From AG25 sp035517615 (GTDB taxonomy: Bacteria; Gemmatimonadota; Gemmatimonadetes; Gemmatimonadales; GWC2-71-9), in contig DATIYM010000018.1 of the NCBI GenBank assembly GCA_035517615.1, positions 1-64,000 of the forward strand: a stretch of DNA of 64,000 bases, in the 5' to 3' direction. Positions 37,314 to 45,607 of this stretch are shown one piece after another; positions within the stretch are counted from its first letter, which is position 1; each line of letters starts with the position of its first letter. The notes under the pieces were generated by a model. That model saw only the letters and a list, made by a program, of their open reading frames with translations. It had not been told where the DNA came from and did no database searches. A program made the translations under genes and the position numbers.

Positions 37314-37340
37314 CCCCCCGCCCCCCGCCCCCCGCCCCCG
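37314..37340. repeat. C-rich heptamer tract
   Basis: Three perfect CCCCCCG heptamers (37314-37334) followed by CCCCCG, within a run of C and G between mscL and the fragment at 37440-37666. On the minus strand this is G-rich and could form a G-quadruplex. Repeat number may vary between strains. Confidence 0.8.
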
Positions 37341-37439
37341 TCCCGACGCCGGTGCCTTCCTTTGAAGCGTGGTGAAGATAATGTGACCGCACGCGCGCGA
37401 GCACGGTCGCAGAGCTTCCGGGCATGTGTTGCTTGATCC

Positions 37440-37666
37440 AGCCACCGCCGCGGCCAGTGACTCCTCGTCGCCATGCCGCTGTGCGAAATGATCCCGCGCC
37501 GCCTCGAATGAGACCCGGTTGAGATCATGGTCGATGGCGCGGTGCTGACGCTGCTCGTCGCGACCTAGAACCGCGAACGCCCAACCCTTATCCCGGCTAT
37601 CGAGCGTGATCACGCCGAGCAGGATTCTGTCCTCCGTAGCGTACCAGCCTTGTTCGTGCAGTTAAT
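37440..37666 (-). pseudogene. decayed fragment of a small hypothetical protein
   Basis: A minus-strand frame reads GWYATEDRILLGVITL and then WAFAVLGRDEQRQHRAIDHD, a pattern of short conserved hypothetical proteins with a W-Y-A start and a VLGRDE core. A TAA lies in frame just upstream, there is no start codon or ribosome site for the full domain, and the chain runs on into low-complexity sequence after about 75 codons. I read it as a gene remnant. The family name and function are not known to me. Confidence 0.45.
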
Positions 37667-37735
37667 GAGCCGACGTCCGGACCGCGAACTGGGCGTGCCC
37701 ATCGAACTCGGCGCGAGAGATGGCGACGACACCCA

Positions 37736-38434
37736 TCAAGGCACGCCAACCGACGGCGAGCGCTTCGGGCTCGCGGCCGCCGCAGGAAGCCGGGCGGCGC
37801 GAATCGCCGGCACGTCGAGAATGCGGGCCGTCCCGGTGGGTGGGGGTTGCTCCACAGCCGCCACCAGTGCGCGCAGCATCTGGGACAAGGTCACGAGGCC
37901 GAGCCGCTCCGCTCCCTCACGGAAGGGCGGCAGGAGCCTGGCCAGCGCATACACAGGCAGCAACGCGACCGGCCAGCGGTGGCCGGGGCCGAGCACGTAC
38001 CACGGCCGCAGGATCGTGCGGGTGAGCTTTGCGCTCGCCAACAGCTGCTCCCCCTGCTGCCGAACCGCGATATAGGCACGCATGGTCGGAGCCGGATGAG
38101 CCACGCTCACGTAGATGAAATGCACGGCCCCGGCTTTTTGAGCCGCGCTCGATGCCGCGACCACGGACGCGAGATCGACGCGCTCAAACTCGGCCGCCTT
38201 GGCGGGCGAAGGATGCGGCGTTCCGACGAGATGGACAATCGTTTCGCCCCGCCGTAGCGCGGTGGCGAGAGTGCTTTCCCGCAGCGCGTCGCCAACCACC
38301 GGTATGGCGCCGGCCGGAATGCGATTGAGCGAGGTCTGCCGTGCGAGCACGCGGACGCGGTGACCGCGGGCCAGCAGCGCGGGCACGAGCCGTTGTCCGA
38401 TATAGCCCGTTCCCCCGGCGACGAACACGTTCAT
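37736..38434 (-). CDS. NAD(P)-dependent epimerase/NmrA-like protein
   Basis: A 232-residue atypical short-chain dehydrogenase. The Rossmann motif VAGGTGYIGQRLVPALLARG is at the N-terminus, with TIVHLVGTPHP as the third strand and YVSVAHPAPTMRAYIAVRQQ where complex I subunit-like and NmrA-type members lack the classic YxxxK. The C-terminal part (LRPWYVLGPGHRW) is substrate-binding in related proteins. The stop of the next gene overlaps its start (ATGA). The substrate is unknown. Confidence 0.8.
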   Translation of the reverse strand: MNVFVAGGTGYIGQRLVPALLARGHRVRVLARQTSLNRIPAGAIPVVGDALRESTLATALRRGETIVHLVGTPHPSPAKAAEFERVDLASVVAASSAAQKAGAVHFIYVSVAHPAPTMRAYIAVRQQGEQLLASAKLTRTILRPWYVLGPGHRWPVALLPVYALARLLPPFREGAERLGLVTLSQMLRALVAAVEQPPPTGTARILDVPAIRAARLPAAAASPKRSPSVGVP

Positions 38435-38862
38435 CCCGTTCTCCGCCGCACGGCGTAGTGCGCGAATTCACGCCAGCTGCCGCCGGGAGCGCGGTCCTGC
38501 ATCAGCACGCTCCACGTGCTCTGGTCGTCGCCCAGCGTGAAGGTGGTGTGAAACAGACCGTCGGGATAATCGAATACCAACGTGATGGCGGTGCGCCGCG
38601 TGTTGGCTCCGGCACGTCGAGCGTAGCCGAGGGTTCCGGACCACCAGCCACCGAAATTGTCGAGCCAGTGCGCAACCAGGCGATCCCCCACGGGAGCATC
38701 GCCGATGTACATGTTCGCTTCGTACGCCGGTGGCGTCTGCACATCGGTCATCAGTGAGTCGTCGAGAGCTCGCTCGGGACCGGTGAGTATGGTGGGGGTG
38801 GTGCGCTCCTGCGCGCGCAACGCTCCCGCGTACAGCGCCAGCAACAGGAGGCTCCATTTCAC
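38431..38862 (-). CDS. hypothetical secreted protein
   Basis: A 143-residue protein with a signal peptide (WSLLLLALYAGALRAQ). The mature part has beta-rich aromatic stretches (AHWLDNFGGWWSGTLGYA, LVFDYPDGLFHTTFTL), possibly a lipocalin-like or DUF1579-type fold; I cannot assign it. The GTG at 38862 overlaps the stop of the SnoaL-like gene and its own stop overlaps the epimerase start, so the three form a coupled unit. Confidence 0.6.
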   Translation of the reverse strand: MKWSLLLLALYAGALRAQERTTPTILTGPERALDDSLMTDVQTPPAYEANMYIGDAPVGDRLVAHWLDNFGGWWSGTLGYARRAGANTRRTAITLVFDYPDGLFHTTFTLGDDQSTWSVLMQDRAPGGSWREFAHYAVRRRTG

Positions 38863-39314
38863 GGCGCCGTCCTGGCCGGAGCGATGTAATCCTGCGCCGC
38901 GACGATTTGCCAGCGGTCGTTGCGACGCACCCACGTGTCGGTAAACCGATAATGCCGATCGAACCGTCCGTTCGGGCCGTGGCCGCGCACGATCAACCAT
39001 CCCGTGACGACCGCCGTGGTGCCGAACGGATGGACGACCATCCCCTCGTTGTGCGCGGCTTCCGCGGTATCGGCGCCGGAAACAATATCCCGAAGCACCG
39101 CGTCGCGTGTGCTCAGCTGATCATTTTCGGTATACACGAACCCTGACGCCAGGAGACGCTCGAACGTGGCGCCGTCGCGTCGCACGAGCGCCGCGGCCCA
39201 CTGGTCCTCGAGCGCAAGGAGTGTTCGCGTATCCGACGCTCCCGGGCCCGGCGCCGCGGGAGCCTGGGCGGCGAGCGGCAACGCGACGCAACCCAATATC
39301 AGACTCAATCTCAT
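38859..39314 (-). CDS. secreted SnoaL/DUF4440-like protein
   Basis: A 151-residue protein with a signal peptide (cleavage near LAAQA). The rest matches the NTF2-like fold: LLALEDQWAAALVRRDGATF, LASGFVYTENDQLSTRDAVL and the final FTDTWVRRNDRWQIVAAQ, typical of DUF4440/SnoaL proteins. These bind small ligands or act as enzymes or helpers; the role here is unknown. It lies 16 bases after the mutase gene. Confidence 0.75.
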   Translation of the reverse strand: MRLSLILGCVALPLAAQAPAAPGPGASDTRTLLALEDQWAAALVRRDGATFERLLASGFVYTENDQLSTRDAVLRDIVSGADTAEAAHNEGMVVHPFGTTAVVTGWLIVRGHGPNGRFDRHYRFTDTWVRRNDRWQIVAAQDYIAPARTAP

Positions 39315-39330
39315 CGTCCCTCCCGTGGCC

Positions 39331-40878
39331 CTAGGTCGGCCGGAATTCTCCCCACACCTCCCGGAGCGTGTCGCTGATTTCGCCCACCGTCGCGCGGGCG
39401 CGTACCGCTTCGAGAATGACCGGCATGAGCGATGCCGCCGAATCCCCGGCGGCGATGCGCACGTTGTTCAATGCCTGCGCCAGGCGAACCGGGTCGCGCG
39501 TTTCCTTCGCTCGTGCAAGACGTGCAATCTGCTGCTCTGCCAGGGCGGAATAGTCGGGAGCGGGAATCGACGTCGCGGTGTCCGGCTCGGCGTGCACGTT
39601 CACTCCCACGATTTCCCGCTCTCCCGCCTCGACGGCCCGTTGCTCCGCGTAGGCACTGCGCGCAATCGCGTCCTGGATGAGCCCCCGCTCGACGGCACGG
39701 GCCGCTCCCCCGGCTTGCTCGATTCCCTCGAGCAGCGCCAGCGCCTCTCGTTCCAGGGCTTCGGTGAGGGCCTCCACGTACCAGCTGCCCGCCGTCGGAT
39801 CGATGACGTCGGGCACACCGGTTTCGTGGGCGAGGACCTGCTGCGTGCGAAGCGCCAGGGTCGCACTGCGCGCCGTTGGAAGGGCCAGCGCCTCGTCGTA
39901 CGCATTGGTGTGGAGCGACTGCGTGCCGCCCAGCACCGCGGCGAGCGCCTGAATGGCCACCCGGACGACGTTGTTCAGCGGCTGCTGAGCGGTGAGCGTC
40001 GAGCCGCCGGTCTGCGTGTGGAACCGCAACCGGCATGCCACGTCCCGAAGCCCGAAGCGTTCTCGCATGAGCCGGGCCCACAACCGACGCGCCGCCCGGA
40101 ACTTGGCGATCTCTTCGAACAAGTCCGTGAACGCCGCGAAGAAGAACGTGGCCCGGGAAACGAACCCGTCGACCGGGAGGCCTACTCGCTCGGCGCGGCG
40201 CACGTACTCGAGCGCGTTGGCGAAGGTGAACGCCAGCTCCTGCGGCGCGGTCGCGCCGGCTTCGCGCATGTGATAGCCCGAGATCGAGATCGGGTTGAAC
40301 GTCATGCCTTCCTGCGCCACGAACCGGCAAACGTCGGCCGTGAGCCGCAGCGATGGCTCGAGGGGATAGATGTACGTCCCGCGGGCGATGAATTCCTTCA
40401 GAATGTCGTTTTGCACGGTGCCGTCGAGCCGCGTGCGGTCGATACTCCGCTCCTCGCCCACGACGATGTACATGGCGAGCAGGATGGCCGCGGTCGCGTT
40501 GATCGTCATCGACGTGGAGACTGCGTCGAGGGGAATGCCATCGAACAGCCGGTGCAAATCGTCGACGGTATCGATCGCGACGCCGGCGCGGCCTACTTCG
40601 CCCTCCGCCAGCGGATGGTCCGAGTCGTATCCCATTTGCGTCGGCAAGTCAAACGCGACGGAAAGACCGGTTTGCCCTGCCTCGAGCAGATGATGAAATC
40701 GCTGGTTCGTCTCCTCGGCGGTCCCGTAGCCCGCGTACTGGCGCGTGGTCCATAACCGGCCGCGGTACATCGTCGGGTACGCGCCACGAGTGAACGGGAA
40801 GGCGCCGGGTGCCCCCAGCTCGCTCCCGGGACCGCCCGGCCAATCGTCGGGAGCATAGAACGGCTTCCGATCGCTCAT
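39331..40878 (-). CDS. methylmalonyl-CoA mutase catalytic (large-domain) subunit
   Basis: A 515-residue TIM-barrel subunit, adenosylcobalamin-dependent, which interconverts methylmalonyl-CoA and succinyl-CoA. Clear blocks are FPFTRGAYPTMY, TGLSVAFDLPTQMGYDSDHP, ISISGYHMREAGA, RLRFHTQTGGSTLTAQQP and SLHTNAYDEALALPT. The C-terminal B12-binding domain (DxHxxG) is absent, so a separate small subunit must exist elsewhere, as in two-chain mutases. Isobutyryl-CoA mutase is a close alternative. The ATG overlaps the peptidase stop (ATGA). Confidence 0.93.
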   Translation of the reverse strand: MSDRKPFYAPDDWPGGPGSELGAPGAFPFTRGAYPTMYRGRLWTTRQYAGYGTAEETNQRFHHLLEAGQTGLSVAFDLPTQMGYDSDHPLAEGEVGRAGVAIDTVDDLHRLFDGIPLDAVSTSMTINATAAILLAMYIVVGEERSIDRTRLDGTVQNDILKEFIARGTYIYPLEPSLRLTADVCRFVAQEGMTFNPISISGYHMREAGATAPQELAFTFANALEYVRRAERVGLPVDGFVSRATFFFAAFTDLFEEIAKFRAARRLWARLMRERFGLRDVACRLRFHTQTGGSTLTAQQPLNNVVRVAIQALAAVLGGTQSLHTNAYDEALALPTARSATLALRTQQVLAHETGVPDVIDPTAGSWYVEALTEALEREALALLEGIEQAGGAARAVERGLIQDAIARSAYAEQRAVEAGEREIVGVNVHAEPDTATSIPAPDYSALAEQQIARLARAKETRDPVRLAQALNNVRIAAGDSAASLMPVILEAVRARATVGEISDTLREVWGEFRPT

Positions 40879-41777
40879 GCCGTTCGTACCTCCCCGAGCG
40901 CCGCGTGTGTCGTGGCAGGGTCCTGCCGGTACAGCGCGGCAAGCTGATCGTACAACTCCGGCTCGGAAGCCCGGAGCTCGGCCGCGCGCTCGAAAAAGGC
41001 CTCGGTCGCGACCGCGAAGAACTCGGAGAGGTTCGTCGCTCCGTACGGGTCGAGCGCGCTGGGCTCGCGACGCTCGATGCGCGCGCACAGCCGCTCGTAT
41101 CCCTCGCTGAGCACGCGCGCCCATGTCGTCGGGTCCTGCACGTGCGCGGTGAGTGGCGCGACGCCGCGATACAGTCCCAATTCGACCGCGTCGAGGTGCG
41201 GAATCAGGTGAAGCTGGAACGCGAGGGCATGCGCGAACTCATGGTAGACCACATTATGACCATCGCTCGGCTCGACCCCGCCCGCAAGCGAGGAATCCCA
41301 CGCCAGCACGATCGTGCCGCTGCTCCACGCTTCGCCCAGCTCCGGTCGCACACGCTCCCGCTCGGGCAACCACTTGACGAGATCCCGCGACTGGCGCGGA
41401 ACAAACGTGTGCGGGTACACCAGAATGGCTTTCAGCTCCGGATATGACTCGCCCGGGAGCGCGAGCACGAGGCGGCATGCCTGGACCGCAATGACGAGCT
41501 GCATGTCCAGGGTAAGCGTCAGTCCACCGCAGCCCTCCCAGTGCCGTGTCGCGATCAGCTCCCGCGCGCTCTCGAGCAGACGTCGCTGCTGATCCGTGGG
41601 CAACAGGTGCGTCGCGGGCACGAGCCGCAGCATGACCGCCCGCCAATCGTCAGGAACAGGCGCCGATTGGTCCCGCGCCGCCGCTCGCGCGGCGAGACGA
41701 ATCAGCAAAGGCCGCAGCGACAAGAAGCCGCCGCACAACAGCGCGGCGGCTCCGACGATCGCGACCCAGGTGCTCAT
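40875..41777 (-). CDS. MtfA-like zinc peptidase
   Basis: A 300-residue protein with an N-terminal membrane helix (residues 5-30) and a peptidase domain bearing the gluzincin motif HEFAHAL (His, His) and a downstream Glu in NLSEFFAVATEAFFE. This arrangement and the LVLALPGESYPELKAILVYP region identify the MtfA family. In E. coli, MtfA binds the glucose repressor Mlc and so affects PTS gene expression. Here it overlaps PPi-phosphofructokinase and the mutase, so a link to carbon control is plausible but inferred. Confidence 0.85.
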   Translation of the reverse strand: MSTWVAIVGAAALLCGGFLSLRPLLIRLAARAAARDQSAPVPDDWRAVMLRLVPATHLLPTDQQRRLLESARELIATRHWEGCGGLTLTLDMQLVIAVQACRLVLALPGESYPELKAILVYPHTFVPRQSRDLVKWLPERERVRPELGEAWSSGTIVLAWDSSLAGGVEPSDGHNVVYHEFAHALAFQLHLIPHLDAVELGLYRGVAPLTAHVQDPTTWARVLSEGYERLCARIERREPSALDPYGATNLSEFFAVATEAFFERAAELRASEPELYDQLAALYRQDPATTHAALGEVRTA

Positions 41778-43039
41778 TTCTTCAGCTCGAACGCCGCCTT
41801 CAATTTTTTCGGCACAGCCGCGTTCTTGAGCCTGATGTACTGGGGCAACCCGTTCGCGTACGGCGGGTAATCCTCGCCTTCGATCAGCGGCGCGAGATAC
41901 CGCCGGCACGCCTCCGTGATGTGAAATCCGTCTTCCGTGATGTACTCGCGCGGCATCTTTCGCTCGACATTGGCAACCTGTTCGAGCGGAGCGCTGCCCG
42001 TGGTCCAGCGGTACGGCGAATCGGATTTCCGCTCGATTGTCGCCATGAGCCCCGACTTGCCGGCGACGGCGAGCTCGACGGCCATCTTCCCCACCGCGTA
42101 CGCCTGCTCGACGTCGGTCTTCGACGCGATATGCCGGGCGGCGCGCATCAAGTAGTCGGCAATCGCGTAGTGGAACTTGTACTTGAGCTTGTCGCCCACG
42201 AGCTTCGCGAGCAATGGCGCGAGACCACCGAGCTGCGCATGCCCAAATGCGTCCTTGGTGCCGGCTTCGGAGAGGAACTCGCCTGATGGCGTGCGGAGAC
42301 CCTCGCTGGCCACCACGGCGCAATAGCCGTGCGCCCGGACGGCCGCGTCGACCGCGGCGAGAAACTTCTGCTCGTCGAACACGATCTCTGGGAAGAGAAT
42401 CACCTGCGGCGCATCGCCGGGACGCTCCGCCGCAAGCCCTCCCGCCGCCGCAGTCCAGCCCGCGTGCCGCCCCAGCACCTCGAGAATGAAGACCTTGGTG
42501 GACGTCTTGGCCATGGACGCGACGTCGTATCCCGCTTCGCGGATCGACACCGCGGCGTACTTCGCGACCGAGCCGAAACCAGGACACGTGTCGGTCAGCG
42601 GGAGATCATTGTCCATCGTCTTGGGGACGTGGATCGCCTGAATCGCGTACCCCAGCTGCTCGGCCAGCTGCGACACCTTGAGGCAGGTATCGGCGGAGTC
42701 ACCGCCGCCGTTGTAGAAAAAGTACCCGATGTCGTGGGCGCGGAACACCTCGATCAGTCGTTCGTACTCGGCCCGGTTCTTGTCGAAGCCCTTGAGCTTG
42801 TAGCGACAGGAGCCGAACGCGCCCGAGGGCGTGTAGCGCAGCGCCGCGATCGAGGCGTCAGGCTCCTGCGTCGTGTCGATCAAGTCCTCGGTGAGCGCGC
42901 CGATGATGCCGTTCCGGCCCGCGAGCACCTTGCCGATGTTGTCGGGGTGCCGGCGGGCCGTCTCGATGACCCCCTGGGCCGACGCGTTGATCACCGCCGT
43001 GACGCCACCCGACTGCGCGTAGAAGGCGTTACGCGGCAT
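41774..43039 (-). CDS. pyrophosphate-dependent phosphofructokinase
   Basis: A 421-residue PFK-fold enzyme that phosphorylates fructose 6-phosphate. The nucleotide/PPi loop reads FYNGGGDSADT, with Asp where ATP-type enzymes have Gly, and the catalytic loop is VPKTMDNDLPLTDTCPGFGS with Lys in the position that selects PPi. Both favour PPi over ATP. KTSTKVFILEVLGRHAGW is also typical. The reaction is reversible, so it serves glycolysis and gluconeogenesis. It lies in the same transcript as MtfA. Confidence 0.9.
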   Translation of the reverse strand: MPRNAFYAQSGGVTAVINASAQGVIETARRHPDNIGKVLAGRNGIIGALTEDLIDTTQEPDASIAALRYTPSGAFGSCRYKLKGFDKNRAEYERLIEVFRAHDIGYFFYNGGGDSADTCLKVSQLAEQLGYAIQAIHVPKTMDNDLPLTDTCPGFGSVAKYAAVSIREAGYDVASMAKTSTKVFILEVLGRHAGWTAAAGGLAAERPGDAPQVILFPEIVFDEQKFLAAVDAAVRAHGYCAVVASEGLRTPSGEFLSEAGTKDAFGHAQLGGLAPLLAKLVGDKLKYKFHYAIADYLMRAARHIASKTDVEQAYAVGKMAVELAVAGKSGLMATIERKSDSPYRWTTGSAPLEQVANVERKMPREYITEDGFHITEACRRYLAPLIEGEDYPPYANGLPQYIRLKNAAVPKKLKAAFELKK

Positions 43040-43050
43040 GAGTCATGTCC

Positions 43051-45315
43051 TCAATGAAGACGGGCAAAGACGTCGTGTGCACGAGCTCCATCCGTAGAAA
43101 AAGTGATAGTGCCGTCGCGATCCGTTCGCATGACGGTGATACCGTGCTGCGCGAGCCGGGCCACCACCTCGGGGGCGGGGTGGCCGTAGTGATTGTGCCG
43201 TCCCACACTGATCACCGCGTCGTGCGGCGCCAGCTCCGTGAGCCACGCATCGGAGGTCGCGCTGTGGGACCCGTGATGCCCCACCTTCAGCAGCTCCACA
43301 CTTCCGACGCGTCCCGCGAGGTGCGCCTCCACCGGCAGGCCCGCGTCCGCCTGAAATAGCAGGCGCACCGAGCCGTAGGTCACACGGAGCACGACGCCGT
43401 GATCGTTCACATCGAGCGGCCGTGCGATCCAGGCCGAATCCGGACTCAGCACCTCGAGCGTGACACCGTCGAGCGCGATGCGATCGCCGCTGCGCGCCGC
43501 GCGGTAGCGGGCACCCGTGGCCTCGACCGCGGCCAGGAACTCGAGGTACAGCGGTCTGCCCAGCGGCTCGCCAGGCTCGAGCACGAGGCGCGGCGGAAAT
43601 GTCTGGATCACGGCGGGGAGACCCCCGAGATGATCCGCGTCGCCGTGCGTCGCAACCACGATCGATACGCCGCCCGCCCGCGCACGCCGCAGGAACGGAA
43701 TCACGGTGCGACGCCCGGCGTCGGCGTCCGGGGTGCGCGGACCGCCGTCGATCACGATCCAGTGATTCTCCGGTGTCCGCAAGAGGGCCGCATCGCCCTG
43801 ACCCACGTCGAGAAAAAATACTTGAAGACAACGGCATACGTCGAGGCGAAAGACGTCGAGCGATAAGGCGTCAAGAACAGACGTCGAGGTGAGAACCGCG
43901 AGCGTAAAGGCAATGCGTGCCGCGAGCAACCACGGGCGGCGCGGCGAATTCCACAGCCACCACGCTACCACCACCACGCCAGCCCACCCCGCTGCCGGTT
44001 CCCAGCCGGCGATCGACACGACATGCCCGAACGGCACCCAGGCGGCGCCACGCGCGATCACATCGAGCACCGCGAGGGCCGCCCCCGAGCCCGCGGCCAA
44101 CAGCTGCGCCAGCGGGAAGCTGGCCCAGGACAGGGCCAGGGAAATCACGAGCCCCGGAACCGCGACACCTGCCACGGGAAGGGCGACGAGATTCGAGATC
44201 ACGCCGATCGGAGCCACGGTTCCAAAGGCGAGCGCGCTCACCGGGGCGGTGAGCAGGGTGGCCGCGAGCGCGGGCGCGATGAGTCGCCCCGGGCGCGGCC
44301 AGTGTCGCGAAATTCGCCCCGCCCAGATCACGGCCCACACCGCCGCGAACGAAAGCCATGCGCCCGCGGAGACCAGCGCGAATGGCTCGAGCAAGAGCAG
44401 GAACAAGGCGCAGACACCGAGTAGCCCGGCGGGCGCGAGCACGCGCTGGCGCACCCGCGCCACCGCACGCACGCCAAACATCAGCGCGGCACGCATCGCG
44501 GGCGCGGGAAAACCAAGCATCCAGATGTAGCCGGCAAGCGCGAGAACCGTGAGGGCGACTCGCGGCCGGGGCCGTATCCGCAGCAGCTCGAACAGGAACC
44601 CCACCCAGACCGCGAAGAAGCCGATATGCAGACCGGAGATCGCGAGCAGGTGCGCGAGACCGGCCCGGACATACTGCTCGCGGATGGCCGGATCCAGGCC
44701 TGAACGGCGGCCGATGACGAGCGCCTGGACCATCGCAGCGCGGGCGCCGAACAGGCGCTCCGCACGCGACGCGACGGCATCCCGGAGCGCACCGCGGCCC
44801 TCCGGGGCGGCACCAATCAGCCGAACCGATCGCGCCACCAGCACACCGCGTTCGACCTCTCCCGACCAGTGCCCCGCAACAACCCACAGCGTGCCGCCGC
44901 GCGCCGCTCTGTGCTCCGGCCAGCGCACGCGCAACGCTCCGCCGCACGTGACACCGCCCGCGACGTCCGCGTCCGTGACGCCCGCCGAGTCCGGGACCGG
45001 ATCGGAGAGTCGGAGCAATACCGCGCGGGTCCGCCCTTCCCCCACCCCACTTCGTCCCTCCCCGCTCCACACTCCGGCGCACGTCACCGCGCGTTCGCGG
45101 GCCGCGGCGCCGCCCCACAGCACTCCTGCCGCGGTGAACAACGCCAGCGCCGCGACCAGCGGCGCGCGCCGCCGGAGTGGCACGGCGGCCGCGACCGGGA
45201 GGGCGGGTACGACGAGCTCCCCGTTCCCGCGTTCCGACCCTATGAAAAGAAAAAAACCGACCGCGAGGCCGGCGGCGAATGCGGCGGCGATCCAGGCGAT
45301 CGGCGGCCGCGCCAT
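43051..45315 (-). CDS. comEC: DNA internalisation protein ComEC/Rec2
   Basis: A 754-residue membrane protein that forms the inner-membrane DNA channel in natural transformation. The first helices and an OB-like domain occupy residues 1-180. The competence domain (QYVRAGLAHLLAISGLHIGF, near 200) and several helices reach to about 500. The C-terminal metallo-beta-lactamase domain has VFFLDVGQGDAALLR, THGDADHLGG and KVGHHGSHSATS, the catalytic metal site. The domain order is complete. Confidence 0.95.
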   Translation of the reverse strand: MARPPIAWIAAAFAAGLAVGFFLFIGSERGNGELVVPALPVAAAVPLRRRAPLVAALALFTAAGVLWGGAAARERAVTCAGVWSGEGRSGVGEGRTRAVLLRLSDPVPDSAGVTDADVAGGVTCGGALRVRWPEHRAARGGTLWVVAGHWSGEVERGVLVARSVRLIGAAPEGRGALRDAVASRAERLFGARAAMVQALVIGRRSGLDPAIREQYVRAGLAHLLAISGLHIGFFAVWVGFLFELLRIRPRPRVALTVLALAGYIWMLGFPAPAMRAALMFGVRAVARVRQRVLAPAGLLGVCALFLLLLEPFALVSAGAWLSFAAVWAVIWAGRISRHWPRPGRLIAPALAATLLTAPVSALAFGTVAPIGVISNLVALPVAGVAVPGLVISLALSWASFPLAQLLAAGSGAALAVLDVIARGAAWVPFGHVVSIAGWEPAAGWAGVVVVAWWLWNSPRRPWLLAARIAFTLAVLTSTSVLDALSLDVFRLDVCRCLQVFFLDVGQGDAALLRTPENHWIVIDGGPRTPDADAGRRTVIPFLRRARAGGVSIVVATHGDADHLGGLPAVIQTFPPRLVLEPGEPLGRPLYLEFLAAVEATGARYRAARSGDRIALDGVTLEVLSPDSAWIARPLDVNDHGVVLRVTYGSVRLLFQADAGLPVEAHLAGRVGSVELLKVGHHGSHSATSDAWLTELAPHDAVISVGRHNHYGHPAPEVVARLAQHGITVMRTDRDGTITFSTDGARAHDVFARLH

Positions 45316-45329
45316 GACGCCTCAGCGTG

Positions 45330-45587
45330 CTACATGAGCTGCACGGCCCGGGCGCCGCACCGCGGCGCGAGCGCCACCTTCCGGAAGGCTTCGAGCAGCA
45401 CGACGTCGAGCTTGGCCTTCTCCTGATCGCTGCCGAGCGACAGCTCCGTGAGCACTTCGCCTTCCCGAGTGGAGACGTAATGCGGCGCCAGCCGGTTCAA
45501 CGCGTAAACGACCACGTCGCCCCGACACGTGTCGCAGCCGCAGAACAACGGAAGCTGTGGGCGCAGCCTGCCATATTCGCGCTGCAC
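45330..45587 (-). CDS. ComFB-type late competence protein
   Basis: An 85-residue protein. LPLFCGCDTCRGDVVVYALN and RLAPHYVSTREGEVL match the ComFB family, in which a cysteine cluster and a short helical fold bind cyclic di-GMP in studied members. The chain appears homologous upstream of the GTG at 45587 as well (NVTLEVV), but no ATG, GTG or TTG is available there, so the start is unsure. It lies 14 bases before comEC and may regulate DNA uptake. Confidence 0.75.
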   Translation of the reverse strand: MQREYGRLRPQLPLFCGCDTCRGDVVVYALNRLAPHYVSTREGEVLTELSLGSDQEKAKLDVVLLEAFRKVALAPRCGARAVQLM

Positions 45588-45607
45588 GACTTCGAGCGTG
45601 ACGTTCG

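Noticed and set aside
36693..37613. One continuous gene from the fragment at 37440 through mscL
   Set aside because: The frame is open throughout, but it passes through a G-rich repeat and low-complexity sequence; mscL has its own ribosome site and a standard start.
44800..45240. Sequences with repeated GCG/CGC runs as CRISPR or other arrays
   Set aside because: No regular repeat-spacer pattern; this is GC-rich coding sequence of comEC.
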